Positions 17,064 to 25,539 of a stretch of 64,000 nt of DNA are shown here, piece after piece; position 1 is the first letter of the stretch, and each line of letters starts with the position of its first letter. The stretch spans positions 1 through 64,000 of the forward strand of contig NZ_LQXQ01000011.1 in NCBI RefSeq assembly GCF_003268395.1, given 5' to 3'. The translations under genes and the position numbers were made by a program. This stretch comes from Acinetobacter sp. CFCC 10889. Its GTDB lineage: Bacteria; Pseudomonadota; Gammaproteobacteria; Pseudomonadales; Moraxellaceae. Under the pieces are notes generated by a model. It saw only the letters and a list, made by a program, of their open reading frames with translations, searched no databases and had not been told where the DNA came from.

Positions 17064-17906
17064 ATGATGCAAGCACAGATTCAGTTTGAACGTATTCGTA
17101 AAGCCATTGAATATATCCAATGTAATTTTAAAGATCAGCCAAATTTGGATGAGGTTGCGGCATATTTGCATTTAAGTCCTGCTCATTTTCAGCGTTTATT
17201 TACTGAATGGGCGGGAATCAGTCCTAAGAAATTTTTGCAATATATCAGTTTGACACATGCCAAAAATATCTTGAAGCAAGAGCGAAGTGTCTTTGATGCG
17301 ACCTTTGAAACAGGATTATCCAGTATCAGTCGCCTGCATGAATTGTTTGTGCAAATCGAAGGTATGACCCCTGCTGAATATAAAAATGGCGGAGAACATT
17401 TGAGCATTCATTATCAGTTTGTGGATACGCCATTTGGTCAAGTGTTAATTGCTTCGACCAATAAAGGCATTTGTAAAATGTCTTTTGTTGACAACGACAC
17501 AGAGGCTTTGAATGCGTTGGTTGCACAGTTTCCGAACGCCAATTTTGTGCAGCAATCAGATGAATTACAACAACATGCTTTGGCAATATTTTCATCCAAG
17601 ACCATAGATTTTCCTCAAATTAAACTACATTTAAAAGCGACAGATTTTCAGCTTAAAGTTTGGGAATGTCTGCTGAAAATTCCAATGGGGCAACTCTCAA
17701 CTTATGGTGCACTTGCGGAAAATATTGGTCATCCAAAAGCCTCCCGTGCCGTTGGAACTGCAATTGGCAATAATCCTGTCGCATTTTTGATTCCATGTCA
17801 TCGTGTGATTCAAGCCACAGGTGTATTGGGTGAATATCATTGGGGTAAAGCTCGAAAAACAGCAATAATCGGTTGGGAAGGAGCACAGTGTGATGCAAAG
17901 TACTGA
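17064..17906 (+). CDS. AraC-type regulator fused to O6-methylguanine-DNA methyltransferase (Ada-like)
   Basis: A 280-residue fusion. The N-terminal AraC helix-turn-helix domain spans about residues 8-106 (LDEVAAYLHLSPAHFQRLF then GMTPAEYK). The alkyltransferase domain occupies about 115-276 and carries the suicide cysteine in PCHRVI (Cys245) with the RAVGTAIGNNP segment before it. Compared with E. coli Ada it lacks the N-terminal zinc-cysteine domain that repairs methyl phosphotriesters and switches on the regulator, so activation must work differently or the HTH is not an activator. It overlaps the next gene, an alkB homologue, by 14 bases: a two-gene alkylation-repair operon. GAGGG precedes the ATG. 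Confidence 0.9.
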   Translation: MMQAQIQFERIRKAIEYIQCNFKDQPNLDEVAAYLHLSPAHFQRLFTEWAGISPKKFLQYISLTHAKNILKQERSVFDATFETGLSSISRLHELFVQIEGMTPAEYKNGGEHLSIHYQFVDTPFGQVLIASTNKGICKMSFVDNDTEALNALVAQFPNANFVQQSDELQQHALAIFSSKTIDFPQIKLHLKATDFQLKVWECLLKIPMGQLSTYGALAENIGHPKASRAVGTAIGNNPVAFLIPCHRVIQATGVLGEYHWGKARKTAIIGWEGAQCDAKY

Positions 17907-18504
17907 AAGCAATCGTGTTCTTCATTCCAATATCTTGCCCTATGAGGGGTGTGTACATTATTTTGGACAGATTTTGACTGAAACTGAGGCAGATGCTTAT
18001 TTTGAAAAGCTACTGCAAACCATCGCATGGCAACATGATCAAGCGATTATTTTTGGTAAAAAGCTGACAACCAAACGCAAAGTGGCATGGTATGGCGATC
18101 AGGCATTTGAATATACCTATTCGCATATTCATAAATATGCGCTGCCGTGGATAGCTGAATTACGTATTTTAAAAGCGTTGGTGGAAGCCGAAACGGGTGA
18201 AACATTCAATGCCTGTTTATTAAATCTTTATCATTCAGGGGAAGAGGGCATGGCGTGGCACAGTGATGGAGAAAAAGATTTAAAAAAGAATGGCGCAATT
18301 GCATCACTCAGTTTTGGTGCTGTACGTAAATTTGCATTTAAACATAAGCAAAGCAAAGAAAAAATCGACATTATTTTGCAAAATGGCAGTTTATTGTTGA
18401 TGAAAGATACGACACAACGTCATTGGTGGCATCGTTTACCACCCACGAAAAAAGTTCATACAGCTCGGATTAATTTGACATTTAGAACAATTGTTGAGTC
18501 CTGA
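17893..18504 (+). CDS. alkB: AlkB-like 2-oxoglutarate/Fe(II) DNA dealkylase
   Basis: A 203-residue dioxygenase of the AlkB family. Iron ligands are in AWHSDGE (His and Asp) and the distal His in WWHRLPP; the 2-oxoglutarate-binding arginines are in the final RINLTFR. The domain order and the NLYHSGEEGMAWHSD block match the ALKBH2/3-like subgroup that removes 1-methyladenine and 3-methylcytosine. ATG 17893 is chosen; GTG 17890 is equally placed relative to the AAGGAG at 17878. The overlap with the alkyltransferase gene implies co-expression for repair of methylation damage. Confidence 0.9.
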   Translation: MQSTESNRVLHSNILPYEGCVHYFGQILTETEADAYFEKLLQTIAWQHDQAIIFGKKLTTKRKVAWYGDQAFEYTYSHIHKYALPWIAELRILKALVEAETGETFNACLLNLYHSGEEGMAWHSDGEKDLKKNGAIASLSFGAVRKFAFKHKQSKEKIDIILQNGSLLLMKDTTQRHWWHRLPPTKKVHTARINLTFRTIVES

Positions 18505-18518
18505 GACCTTGCCGAGTG

Positions 18519-18989
18519 TTAAGGCTTGCGAAGTAAATAGCCAATTCCACCGATGACGAACCCCATTAAACAGCCATAAAAAATAACAGAATAAGGCACA
18601 AGGGTAGATAAAAACAGTGTTTTACTGAGTGGGAAAAATGGATACATATCACTATGCATCAAAGCATCCAAGAAAATGTGACTAAAACTTCCGATAAATG
18701 CACTGAGCGCAGCAACTTTCCAAGAAATTTGCCATGCAGGATAATGAAAAAGCTTTAATACCCATTCACTGATCGGTTTGCCCAACAATGTTGCAAGACC
18801 ACCAATCAGCAAAGCACCGATGAGATTGTGCGTGTAAAAATGTAAATATTGCCATCCGTAGATCATGCCAAGCAGGGGTTCAAGATCTATCAGCACCTGT
18901 GTGCCTGCAAAGATCAGAAAGCTGATTTTTCTATGTCCGATGGCTTTACAACTTGCGCCTAAGCCTAAATGTAATGGAGTAAATGGCAT
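18519..18989 (-). CDS. Small multi-pass membrane protein, YdjM-like
   Basis: A 156-residue protein with about four hydrophobic segments. It starts MPFTPLHLGLGASCKAIG and continues with FLIFAGTQVLIDLEPLL. Histidines and aspartates are spaced as in the YdjM/PF04307 membrane-bound metal-dependent hydrolase-like family: HLG near the start, DLEPL, YTHNLIGALLIGG and SHIFLDALMHSDMYPF. The activity is not established for this family. The gene is convergent with alkB, with only 14 bases between them. Confidence 0.7.
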   Translation of the reverse strand: MPFTPLHLGLGASCKAIGHRKISFLIFAGTQVLIDLEPLLGMIYGWQYLHFYTHNLIGALLIGGLATLLGKPISEWVLKLFHYPAWQISWKVAALSAFIGSFSHIFLDALMHSDMYPFFPLSKTLFLSTLVPYSVIFYGCLMGFVIGGIGYLLRKP

Positions 18990-19090
18990 GGCAATGCTGC
19001 ATGAAAATATTGATTTTAAAATGATAAGTTTTTATACACGATGAAATGTGAAGTCGGGGTGAAGTTTGGATGAAATCTAATAGACAAAAC

Positions 19091-19117
19091 AAAAAAGACC
19101 GCATAAAGCGATCTTTT
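19091..19117 (-). terminator. Rho-independent terminator after secB
   Basis: On the minus strand a stem AAAAGATCGC/GCGGTCTTTT with one mismatch is followed by T residues. It ends the yibN-grxC-secB transcript. Confidence 0.75.
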
Positions 19118-19140
19118 CAGTAGAGTCGTGGCTTAAATGC

Positions 19141-19599
19141 TTAAGCTTGACCTTCCGCAGCAGCGGCTTGAGCACGTTCCATATTCGCTTCAAACTCAGC
19201 ATCAAAATTGATCGGAGTAAGTAGTAATTGTGGGAAGCTGCCTTTAGTCACAAGATCATTCACCGCTTCACGAAGGAATGGGAATAAAATGTTTGGGCAG
19301 TAAGCACCTAAAATGTATGGAAGACGATCTTCTTCAATACCATCAATCAGGAAAATACCTGCTTGCGTTGCATCTACGATAAATGCAGTTTCGCCAGCAT
19401 TGTTCGCTTGAACAACAACTTTTAAAGACACTTCAAAGTGTGTTGGGTCAACTTTTTCAGCAGAAGAAGACAAGTTGATGTTGAGTTCAGGTTGCCATTC
19501 TTTAGTAAAAACTTGTGCCCCAGGGACTTCAAAAGATAAGTCTTTTGCGTATAAACGTTCTAAAGCAAGTTGTGGTTGAGATTGTTGTTCTTCACTCAT
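19141..19599 (-). CDS. secB: Protein-export chaperone SecB
   Basis: A 152-residue SecB. It starts [31 protein letters not shown], keeps the QPELNINLS strand and the conserved [54 protein letters not shown] core. It is a homotetrameric cytoplasmic chaperone that holds precursor proteins unfolded and passes them to SecA. It is the last gene of a yibN-grxC-secB operon, an arrangement conserved in Gammaproteobacteria. Confidence 0.97.
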   Translation of the reverse strand: MSEEQQSQPQLALERLYAKDLSFEVPGAQVFTKEWQPELNINLSSSAEKVDPTHFEVSLKVVVQANNAGETAFIVDATQAGIFLIDGIEEDRLPYILGAYCPNILFPFLREAVNDLVTKGSFPQLLLTPINFDAEFEANMERAQAAAAEGQA

Positions 19600-19629
19600 T
19601 CTTTATATTCCTTAAATATTATGAAGTGA

Positions 19630-19887
19630 TTAAGCGAGTAATTCGTCAAGTTTGCCAGCTTTTTCGAGTGCGTAAAGTTGGTCAAACCCGCCAATGAATT
19701 GATCTTTAATAAAAATTTGTGGCACTGTACGGTGTTTTGTACGTTGCATGAGTTCTACACGAACTTCAGGTGCTTCATTTGAAAGATTAACTTCTTTAAA
19801 CTCAATACCTTTACGCTCAAGAAGTTGTTTTGCTCGAACGCAATATGGGCAAGAAACTGTAGAATATACAATTACATCAGCAGTCAT
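19630..19887 (-). CDS. grxC: Glutaredoxin 3 (GrxC)
   Basis: An 85-residue glutaredoxin with the dithiol active site CPYC (Cys13, Cys16), the cis-proline TVPQIFI loop and the GGFDQLYALE glutathione-binding region. ATG 19887 is chosen because AAGGAG lies six bases upstream; a TTG two codons earlier lies inside that spacing. It reduces protein disulfides and glutathione mixed disulfides in the cytoplasm. It lies between the YibN-like rhodanese and secB. Confidence 0.95.
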   Translation of the reverse strand: MTADVIVYSTVSCPYCVRAKQLLERKGIEFKEVNLSNEAPEVRVELMQRTKHRTVPQIFIKDQFIGGFDQLYALEKAGKLDELLA

Positions 19888-19903
19888 TTTCAACTCCTTA
19901 AAC

Positions 19904-20311
19904 TTATTTTGCTTTGATTAATGGTAAGCCTTGGGCTTTCCAGTTGCTAATACCACCATCTAAGCGGTAACTATCTGTATGACCGACTTGTTGCAATGCG
20001 CTGCCTGCAACTTGACCCATATTACAAATAAAGACCAATGGACGATCAGCAGTTTTTAACTCTTCCAAATGACTGGTAATTTTGCTGTAAGGGATATTGC
20101 GACTACCGCTGATATGACCTTCTTTAAAATCTTTGGCATCACGTAAGTCGATTAACATGGCATTTTTTGCTTTCACTAAAATACCGAGTGATTGAGGCGA
20201 GATTTTACGACCACTACGTTGACCTTCAAATACGAAGAACAAAATGATCAGAACCCCTAAAACACCAAATAAGAAGGGGTGATTCCCCATAAACTCAAAC
20301 CAACGTTCCAC
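19904..20311 (-). CDS. Membrane-anchored rhodanese-like protein (YibN type)
   Basis: A 135-residue protein with one N-terminal transmembrane helix (about residues 13-29) and a cytoplasmic rhodanese domain (AMLIDLRDAKDFKEGHISGSRNIPY, active loop VFICNMGQVAGSA with the cysteine near residue 93). The GTG at 20311 is the likely start, with AGGTGA immediately upstream. It is first in the yibN-grxC-secB operon; E. coli YibN has the same place and layout. The sulfur acceptor is not known. Confidence 0.88.
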   Translation of the reverse strand: MERWFEFMGNHPFLFGVLGVLIILFFVFEGQRSGRKISPQSLGILVKAKNAMLIDLRDAKDFKEGHISGSRNIPYSKITSHLEELKTADRPLVFICNMGQVAGSALQQVGHTDSYRLDGGISNWKAQGLPLIKAK

Positions 20312-20402
20312 AATTCACCTAATTACAATCAAAATTTGTGTCGAGTATAGCCTATATATATGGTGATCAAAATCACTGCTTCAAGGCTAGATTTAAAGAA
20401 AA

Positions 20403-21461
20403 TTAATTTTTTTGTTGCGCCTCAGTAATTTCTTCAACTAAGCGCAAATAACTGTCTAAACGTCTAGGTAATATTTCACCTTCAGCAACTGCTTGTTTTA
20501 GCGCACATTGCTTTTCGTGCGTATGGGTGCAATTGCGATATTGGCAATGCCCTAAAAAATTGGCAATGTCGGAAAATCCAGCATCTATTTTTTCTAAATC
20601 TAAATGCCAAAGCCCAAATTCACGGATGCCAGGAGAGTCGATCAAAGCACCATTTTCACCAAAACGAATTAGACGTGTAGATGTAGTCGTGTGCTGTCCT
20701 AGTGCTGAGTTTTCAGAAATAATATTGGTTTTTTGTGCAGCATCAGGCACGATAACATTGATTAAGGAGCTTTTACCTACACCTGATTGTCCAACAAATG
20801 CCACAGTTTCATTATCAAGACGCTGATGAAGTTCAGTTAAATCACCTTCAGAGCGTGTGATGAGCACTTCATAACCTAGGGCTTTGTACTCATTTAACAT
20901 GTTCAAAATTGGATCATTGTCTTTCAATAAATCTGATTTATTCAATACCAATAGCACAGGAATATTTGCATCAGCACATGCCACCAGATAACGATCAACC
21001 AATGTGGGTGCAGGTTCAGGTAGAACAGCAAAAACGATGACAATTAAACTGATATTGGCTGCGACAGGTTTGACTTTATGATAGCGGTCAGGGCGGGTCA
21101 GTAAAGATGTTCGTGGATGAATGGCAGTGATAATGCCTAAACCTGTATTGGGATCAGCTTGCCATTTGACTTTATCGCCCGTCACCAGTAATTCGAGATT
21201 GGTACGGGTATGGCAACGCCAAACACTGTCCAATTCAATCGGCTTCCAAAAAGGTTCAGGGTCGCCCGCTTTCACGTGTGGTTTTTCAGGATGTTGATCT
21301 GGAATAGACAGGGCTTGTACTTCGAGTTGTCGTCCATAATGTTGAACAACCAGACCTTCGAGGTCATTTGAAGTGTCGATTTCTTCTTGACGTGTTTTAT
21401 GTTGTTTCTGAATGCGACGTTGTTGCTGTTCAGTTAAACGACGTTTACGAATTAAAGCCAT
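20403..21461 (-). CDS. rsgA: Ribosome small-subunit GTPase RsgA
   Basis: A 352-residue circularly permuted GTPase involved in late 30S assembly. An N-terminal OB domain is followed by permuted G motifs in order G4 (LNKSDL), G1 (GQSGVGKSSLI), G3 (DSPGIREFG) and a C-terminal zinc knuckle with CQYRNCTHTHEKQC. The N-terminus is lysine/arginine-rich, typical for RNA contact. It is divergent from orn, a neighbour pairing also seen in E. coli. Confidence 0.95.
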   Translation of the reverse strand: MALIRKRRLTEQQQRRIQKQHKTRQEEIDTSNDLEGLVVQHYGRQLEVQALSIPDQHPEKPHVKAGDPEPFWKPIELDSVWRCHTRTNLELLVTGDKVKWQADPNTGLGIITAIHPRTSLLTRPDRYHKVKPVAANISLIVIVFAVLPEPAPTLVDRYLVACADANIPVLLVLNKSDLLKDNDPILNMLNEYKALGYEVLITRSEGDLTELHQRLDNETVAFVGQSGVGKSSLINVIVPDAAQKTNIISENSALGQHTTTSTRLIRFGENGALIDSPGIREFGLWHLDLEKIDAGFSDIANFLGHCQYRNCTHTHEKQCALKQAVAEGEILPRRLDSYLRLVEEITEAQQKN

Positions 21462-21582
21462 TCATAACCTAAAAACCATAAAAATAAGAAAGCAAAAATA
21501 ACATGCTGAACGAATGAATTACAGCGAAGATGTCAGAAATTTGCTAGTATTGATGTTTTATAGTCAAATAAGATTGCACTTT

Positions 21583-22143
21583 ATGAGCAGCAGTACCCCT
21601 GATACCCGCTTGATTTGGATTGACCTTGAGATGACAGGTCTAGACACTGACAATGATCAGATTATTGAAGTTGCAACGATTGTGACAGATGATCACTTGA
21701 ATATTCTTGCGGAAGGTCCTGTACTTGCAGTTCATCAGTCGGATTTGATTTTAAATGCGATGGATGAGTGGAATACCAAGCAACATGGTCAGTCAGGTTT
21801 GATTGAACGTGTACGCCGCAGTAAATTAACTGCACGTGATGCTGAACTTCAAACTTTAGAATTTCTAAAGAAATGGGTCAATCCAAAGACATCACCAATG
21901 TGTGGTAACTCGATTTGCCAAGACCGCCGTTTTTTACATCGATTAATGCCTGAAATGGAACAATATTTCCATTATCGTAACTTGGATGTGTCGTCTGTGA
22001 AAGAGCTTGCAAAACGCTGGCGTCCTGAGATCATGAGCGGTTTAAAGAAAAATGCATCACATTTAGCAATGGATGATATTCGAGATTCGATTGCAGAGTT
22101 AAAATACTATCGTCAGTATTTCTTTATCTCAAATCAAGATTAA
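21583..22143 (+). CDS. orn: Oligoribonuclease (Orn)
   Basis: A 186-residue DEDDh 3'-5' exoribonuclease that degrades di- and short oligoribonucleotides, including pGpG. Motifs: [12 protein letters not shown] (ExoI), the [16 protein letters not shown] region (ExoII) and [18 protein letters not shown] (ExoIII, with His and Asp). The start at ATG 21583 gives the family's usual length; the upstream in-frame extension is not conserved-looking. A strong terminator follows. Confidence 0.96.
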   Translation: MSSSTPDTRLIWIDLEMTGLDTDNDQIIEVATIVTDDHLNILAEGPVLAVHQSDLILNAMDEWNTKQHGQSGLIERVRRSKLTARDAELQTLEFLKKWVNPKTSPMCGNSICQDRRFLHRLMPEMEQYFHYRNLDVSSVKELAKRWRPEIMSGLKKNASHLAMDDIRDSIAELKYYRQYFFISNQD

Positions 22144-22162
22144 TTAGGTCGTTTTATATCCT

Positions 22163-22189
22163 AAAAAGAGGCGATATCGCCTCTTTTTT
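22163..22189 (+). terminator. Rho-independent terminator after orn
   Basis: An 11-base-pair perfect stem AAAAAGAGGCG/CGCCTCTTTTT with an ATAT loop and further T residues. Confidence 0.95.
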
Positions 22190-22222
22190 ATGCACTTTGC
22201 ATTTTTGAAAATTAAGTTATAC

Positions 22223-22254
22223 TGTAACGGCAAACGATTTTCGCTTTTGTTACA
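22223..22254. promoter_or_regulatory. Inverted repeat ahead of the Bax-inhibitor-like gene
   Basis: TGTAAC at 22223 is matched by GTTACA at 22249, with a partly symmetric interior (CAAACG ... CGCTTTTG). It lies about 85 bases upstream of the start at 22337. It could be an operator or a leader hairpin; no regulator is assigned. Confidence 0.3.
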
Positions 22255-22336
22255 AAAAGAAGTAAGCTGTACATCAATTTGACAATTCTTCGTTTTACAA
22301 TCCCTTTATATTTTAAATATTACAATGAGTTGAGAT

Positions 22337-23071
22337 ATGCAAAGTAATAACCCTATTTTAACCCGTGTGGAAACACATGCGGACTACAGTCAGCCGATGA
22401 CCGTACAGGGTGCAATCCAAAAGTCAATCTTAATGACTGTGATTGCTGCTGTGCTTGGCGTAGGCGTTTTTATTTATAGTTTTGCCACCCTAAATTTTGG
22501 TATGGCGTATGCTGCAGCAATGGTTGGTGCAATTGGTGGTTTGATTATTGCCTTAGTTGCAACATTTAAACCCAATACTGCACGTGTGTTAGCCATTCCT
22601 TATGCATTATTTGAAGGTGCATTCTTAGGTGGTGCATCGGTCATTTTCCAACTGAAATTCCCAGGTGTGCCGTTACAAGCGTTGTTGGCAACTTTTGTCA
22701 CGACTTTTGTCATGTTTGGCTTGTACCGTTTCCAAATTATTCGTGCGACTGAAAAATTTAAATCGATAGTGATGTCTGCAACGATTGCGATTGCTTTGGT
22801 TTTTGTGGTGCAGTTCATCATGAACTTAGCATTTGGTTCAAGTATTCCAGGTCTTTTTGAAAGTTCTTGGTTAGGCATTGGCTTTGCTGCTTTTGTTGCA
22901 GTGATTGCTTCACTGAATTTGATCTTAGATTTTGATTTAATTGAAAATGCTGCAGCTCAACGTGCACCGAAAGCATATGAGTGGTTATGTGGCATCGCAT
23001 TATTGGCGACATTGGTATGGATGTATTATTCATTCATGCGTTTGTTTAGCTTATTACAAGGCGATGACTAA
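22337..23071 (+). CDS. Bax inhibitor-1/YccA family membrane protein
   Basis: A 244-residue protein with about seven transmembrane helices after a polar N-terminus of 30 residues. It resembles the Bax1-I/YccA branch of the Bax-inhibitor-1 family: ALFEGAFLGGASVIFQ, the FVTTFVMFGLYR helix and the final FDLIENAAAQRAPKAYEWLCGIALLATLVWMYYSFMRLF, where the acidic residues that line the calcium-leak channel in characterised members are kept. The physiological role here is unknown. A terminator follows. Confidence 0.88.
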   Translation: MQSNNPILTRVETHADYSQPMTVQGAIQKSILMTVIAAVLGVGVFIYSFATLNFGMAYAAAMVGAIGGLIIALVATFKPNTARVLAIPYALFEGAFLGGASVIFQLKFPGVPLQALLATFVTTFVMFGLYRFQIIRATEKFKSIVMSATIAIALVFVVQFIMNLAFGSSIPGLFESSWLGIGFAAFVAVIASLNLILDFDLIENAAAQRAPKAYEWLCGIALLATLVWMYYSFMRLFSLLQGDD

Positions 23072-23097
23072 GTTTTAATTTCACTATAATTTCAAAA

Positions 23098-23125
23098 AAA
23101 TCGTCCTTGATGGGCGATTTTTTTA
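23098..23125 (+). terminator. Rho-independent terminator after the YccA-like gene
   Basis: Stem AAATCGTCC/GGGCGATTT (one G-T pair) with a TTGAT loop and a T-run. Confidence 0.85.
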
Positions 23126-23222
23126 TGATTTGAGTAAAGTTCTGAAAAAAGGTGGATTATGCAATTTTGTTCTGATTAAACTCTTGGCATTATGCATACA
23201 AACTTATTCAAGTGAGAATTTC

Positions 23223-24026
23223 ATGGCACAAGGACTTTTGGCAGGTAAGCGTTTCCTCATCGCAGGTATTGCAAGTAAATTATCGATCGCATTTGGTATT
23301 GCACAAGCATTACATCGTGAAGGTGCAGAGCTTGCATTTACTTATCCAAATGAAAAGCTGAAAAAACGTGTAGATGATTTTGCTGAGCAATTTGGTTCTA
23401 CCTTGGTTTTCCCTTGTGATGTGGCTGTAGATGCTGACATTGACAATGCATTTGCAGAACTTGCAAAACATTGGGATGGCTTGGATGGTGTAGTCCATTC
23501 AATTGGTTTTGCACCTGCGCATACGCTTGATGGTGATTTTACTGATGTGACAGACCGTGATGGCTTTAAAGTTGCGCATGACATCAGTGCATATAGCTTT
23601 ATCGCTATGGCACGTGCGGCAAAACCTTTATTACTTGCACGTCAAGGTTGCTTATTGACATTGACTTATCAAGGTTCTGAGTCGGTCATGCCGAACTATA
23701 ATGTGATGGGAATGGCAAAAGCATCTTTGGAAGCAGGTGTACGTTATTTGGCGTCTAGCTTAGGTGCTGAAGGGATTCGTGTAAATGCGATTTCAGCAGG
23801 TCCAATCCGTACTTTGGCGGCTTCAGGGATTAAATCTTTCCGTAAAATGTTAGATGCGAATGAAAAAATTTCACCACTAAAACGTAATGTTACGATTGAA
23901 GATGTCGGTAATGCTGCATTATTCCTTTGTTCTCCTTGGGCGAATGGGATTACGGGTGAGATTTTATATGTTGATGCAGGCTTTAATACAGTTGGTATGA
24001 GCGCTTCAATGATGGATGCAGACTGA
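23223..24026 (+). CDS. fabI: Enoyl-[acyl-carrier-protein] reductase FabI
   Basis: A 267-residue short-chain-dehydrogenase-type enoyl-ACP reductase that carries out the last step of each fatty-acid elongation cycle using NADH. It starts [31 protein letters not shown] (nucleotide site), has the FabI catalytic Tyr-X6-Lys in YNVMGMAK and the [13 protein letters not shown] substrate loop. ATG 23223 gives the expected length. Its type II fatty-acid role is housekeeping, but the aryl-polyene-like operon at the right end of the window draws on the same acyl carrier chemistry. Confidence 0.96.
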   Translation: MAQGLLAGKRFLIAGIASKLSIAFGIAQALHREGAELAFTYPNEKLKKRVDDFAEQFGSTLVFPCDVAVDADIDNAFAELAKHWDGLDGVVHSIGFAPAHTLDGDFTDVTDRDGFKVAHDISAYSFIAMARAAKPLLLARQGCLLTLTYQGSESVMPNYNVMGMAKASLEAGVRYLASSLGAEGIRVNAISAGPIRTLAASGIKSFRKMLDANEKISPLKRNVTIEDVGNAALFLCSPWANGITGEILYVDAGFNTVGMSASMMDAD

Positions 24027-24045
24027 TTTTATTTTGCATTGATGC

Positions 24046-24074
24046 AAAAAAGGCACTGAATTCAGTGCTTTTTT
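24046..24074 (+). terminator. Bidirectional terminator between fabI and the outer-membrane factor
   Basis: The palindrome GCACTGAATTCAGTGC is flanked by an A-run on the left and a T-run on the right, so it can stop transcription from both convergent genes. Confidence 0.9.
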
Positions 24075-24102
24075 GTTTGAAAGATTTAGACAAGATGAAA
24101 GA

Positions 24103-25523
24103 CTAATTGACTGAACTATTCGGTAATTGTTTCACTGGACTACCACCTAAAGCCTGCATCAAAGTCACATAAGCATTGTATTGATTTTGCTTGGTTTGCA
24201 CCAAAGACAAACGTGCATTGCGTGTAGTTTCTTGTGTATCTAAGACATTTTTTAATGCTATCGCGCCATTCTTATAACGCACTAAAGTCAGCCTTTCAGT
24301 TTTCTCCGCAAGCTCTAGATTACGTTGTTGCAAGGCGACTTGCTTGTCGATCTCAGTACGATTTGACAATGCATTTTCAGTATCTGCAAATGCCTGATAT
24401 AAAGTTTGGCGATATTGAATAATGGCTTTTTCATAATCCAATTCACTGATCTTTAAATCTTTCTTCATATCGTTATATTGAAGGAAGGGCAGGCTTAAAC
24501 TTGCACCTAAAGTTAGGGCAGGATTTTGTAAAAGATTGGACAATGATGTACTGCTTGAGCCTAGATTACCTGTCAAACTAATCGAAGGATAATAACTGGC
24601 TTTGGTTGCATCTTTACTCGCCAATGCTTCACGTAAACGTAATTCAGCAGCTTTCAAGTCAGGGCGACGTGACAAAATATCTGCTGGTAAACCTGCTGCA
24701 ATATTCGGTAAGTTGATTCGTGGCAGTTTTTTCGGTTCTTGAATATCCAACTGTTGCACAGGAATTTGTAGTAACACTGCCAATGCTGTTCGTGTTTCAA
24801 CCAACTGTTGTTCAATTTGGCTCAAACTAGCTTTTTGACTTTGTACAGATTGTTCTGCTTGGGTTAAATCTAAACCTGACACTGCACCTGCACGATACTG
24901 TGTGCGTACCAACTCATACAGTTTTTGGGTTGTGGCTAAGCTTTGTTGTGCCACGCTATAGCGTTCATTGAGATAGCCTAATTGCCAATACAGATTTGCT
25001 GTTGTACCAATCAAGGTTTGTCCTGTGGCTTGTAAATCTTGCTCGGTAGCTAAAGATTCCCATTTTGCAGCTTCAGTTTGACGGGCTAATTTTCCAAATA
25101 GATCAACTTCATAGCTGACACCTGCACTGAGCGATAAACCTTTTGCACTGTCATCGCCTGAATGTAAGTCAACAGAATGACCTGTAGATACGCCTGAACT
25201 GACACGAGGACCTTGTTGATCACGTGCCAAACCTGCTCTTAAACGTGCGGTTTGTAAATTAATTCCTGCAACAGCTAAATCGGCATTTTTGGCAATCACT
25301 TGTTCAACCAACGCATTCAGTTGAGTGTCGCCAAATAATGTCCACCATTGATCAGCATGTAAATCAGCTTGGATCTGCTGTTGATTCACTTTGCTATAAG
25401 CAACTGATTTGGAATATTAACCGTAGGAGCTTCATATGGAGTTTTGACTACAGCCGCACAGCCGACCAAAGAACTTGCAAGAATGAAGGCAGTTGCAAGT
25501 TTGGTTAAATTCATTTGCATCAT
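24103..25523 (-). pseudogene. RND-type outer-membrane factor lipoprotein (TolC/OprM family), frameshifted
   Basis: Two overlapping frames together encode one outer-membrane factor of about 470 residues. The first (25523-25386) has the start with AAGGA upstream, a signal peptide with lipobox (SSLVGC) and the OMF-typical mature start AAVVKTPYEAPTVNIPNQ. The second (25389-24103) continues with QQQIQADLHADQWWTLFGDTQLNALV and both outer-membrane-factor repeats, including LLQIPVQQL and SRRPDLKAAELRLREA. A single base appears missing near 25402-25403: adding one T restores NQFAYSKVNQQQ across the junction. As written, the stop TGA overlaps a GTG, giving a protein without secretion signal. It is third in the macA-macB operon, so a tripartite export pump would lack its outer-membrane duct unless this is a sequencing error. 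Confidence 0.85.
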
Positions 25524-25539
25524 ATTTTCCTTATTCTCT

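Noticed and set aside
24103..25389. A stand-alone cytoplasmic outer-membrane-factor gene starting at GTG 25389
   Set aside because: The start lies within a conserved stretch of the protein and the lipoprotein signal is found in another frame just upstream; one frameshifted gene explains both.
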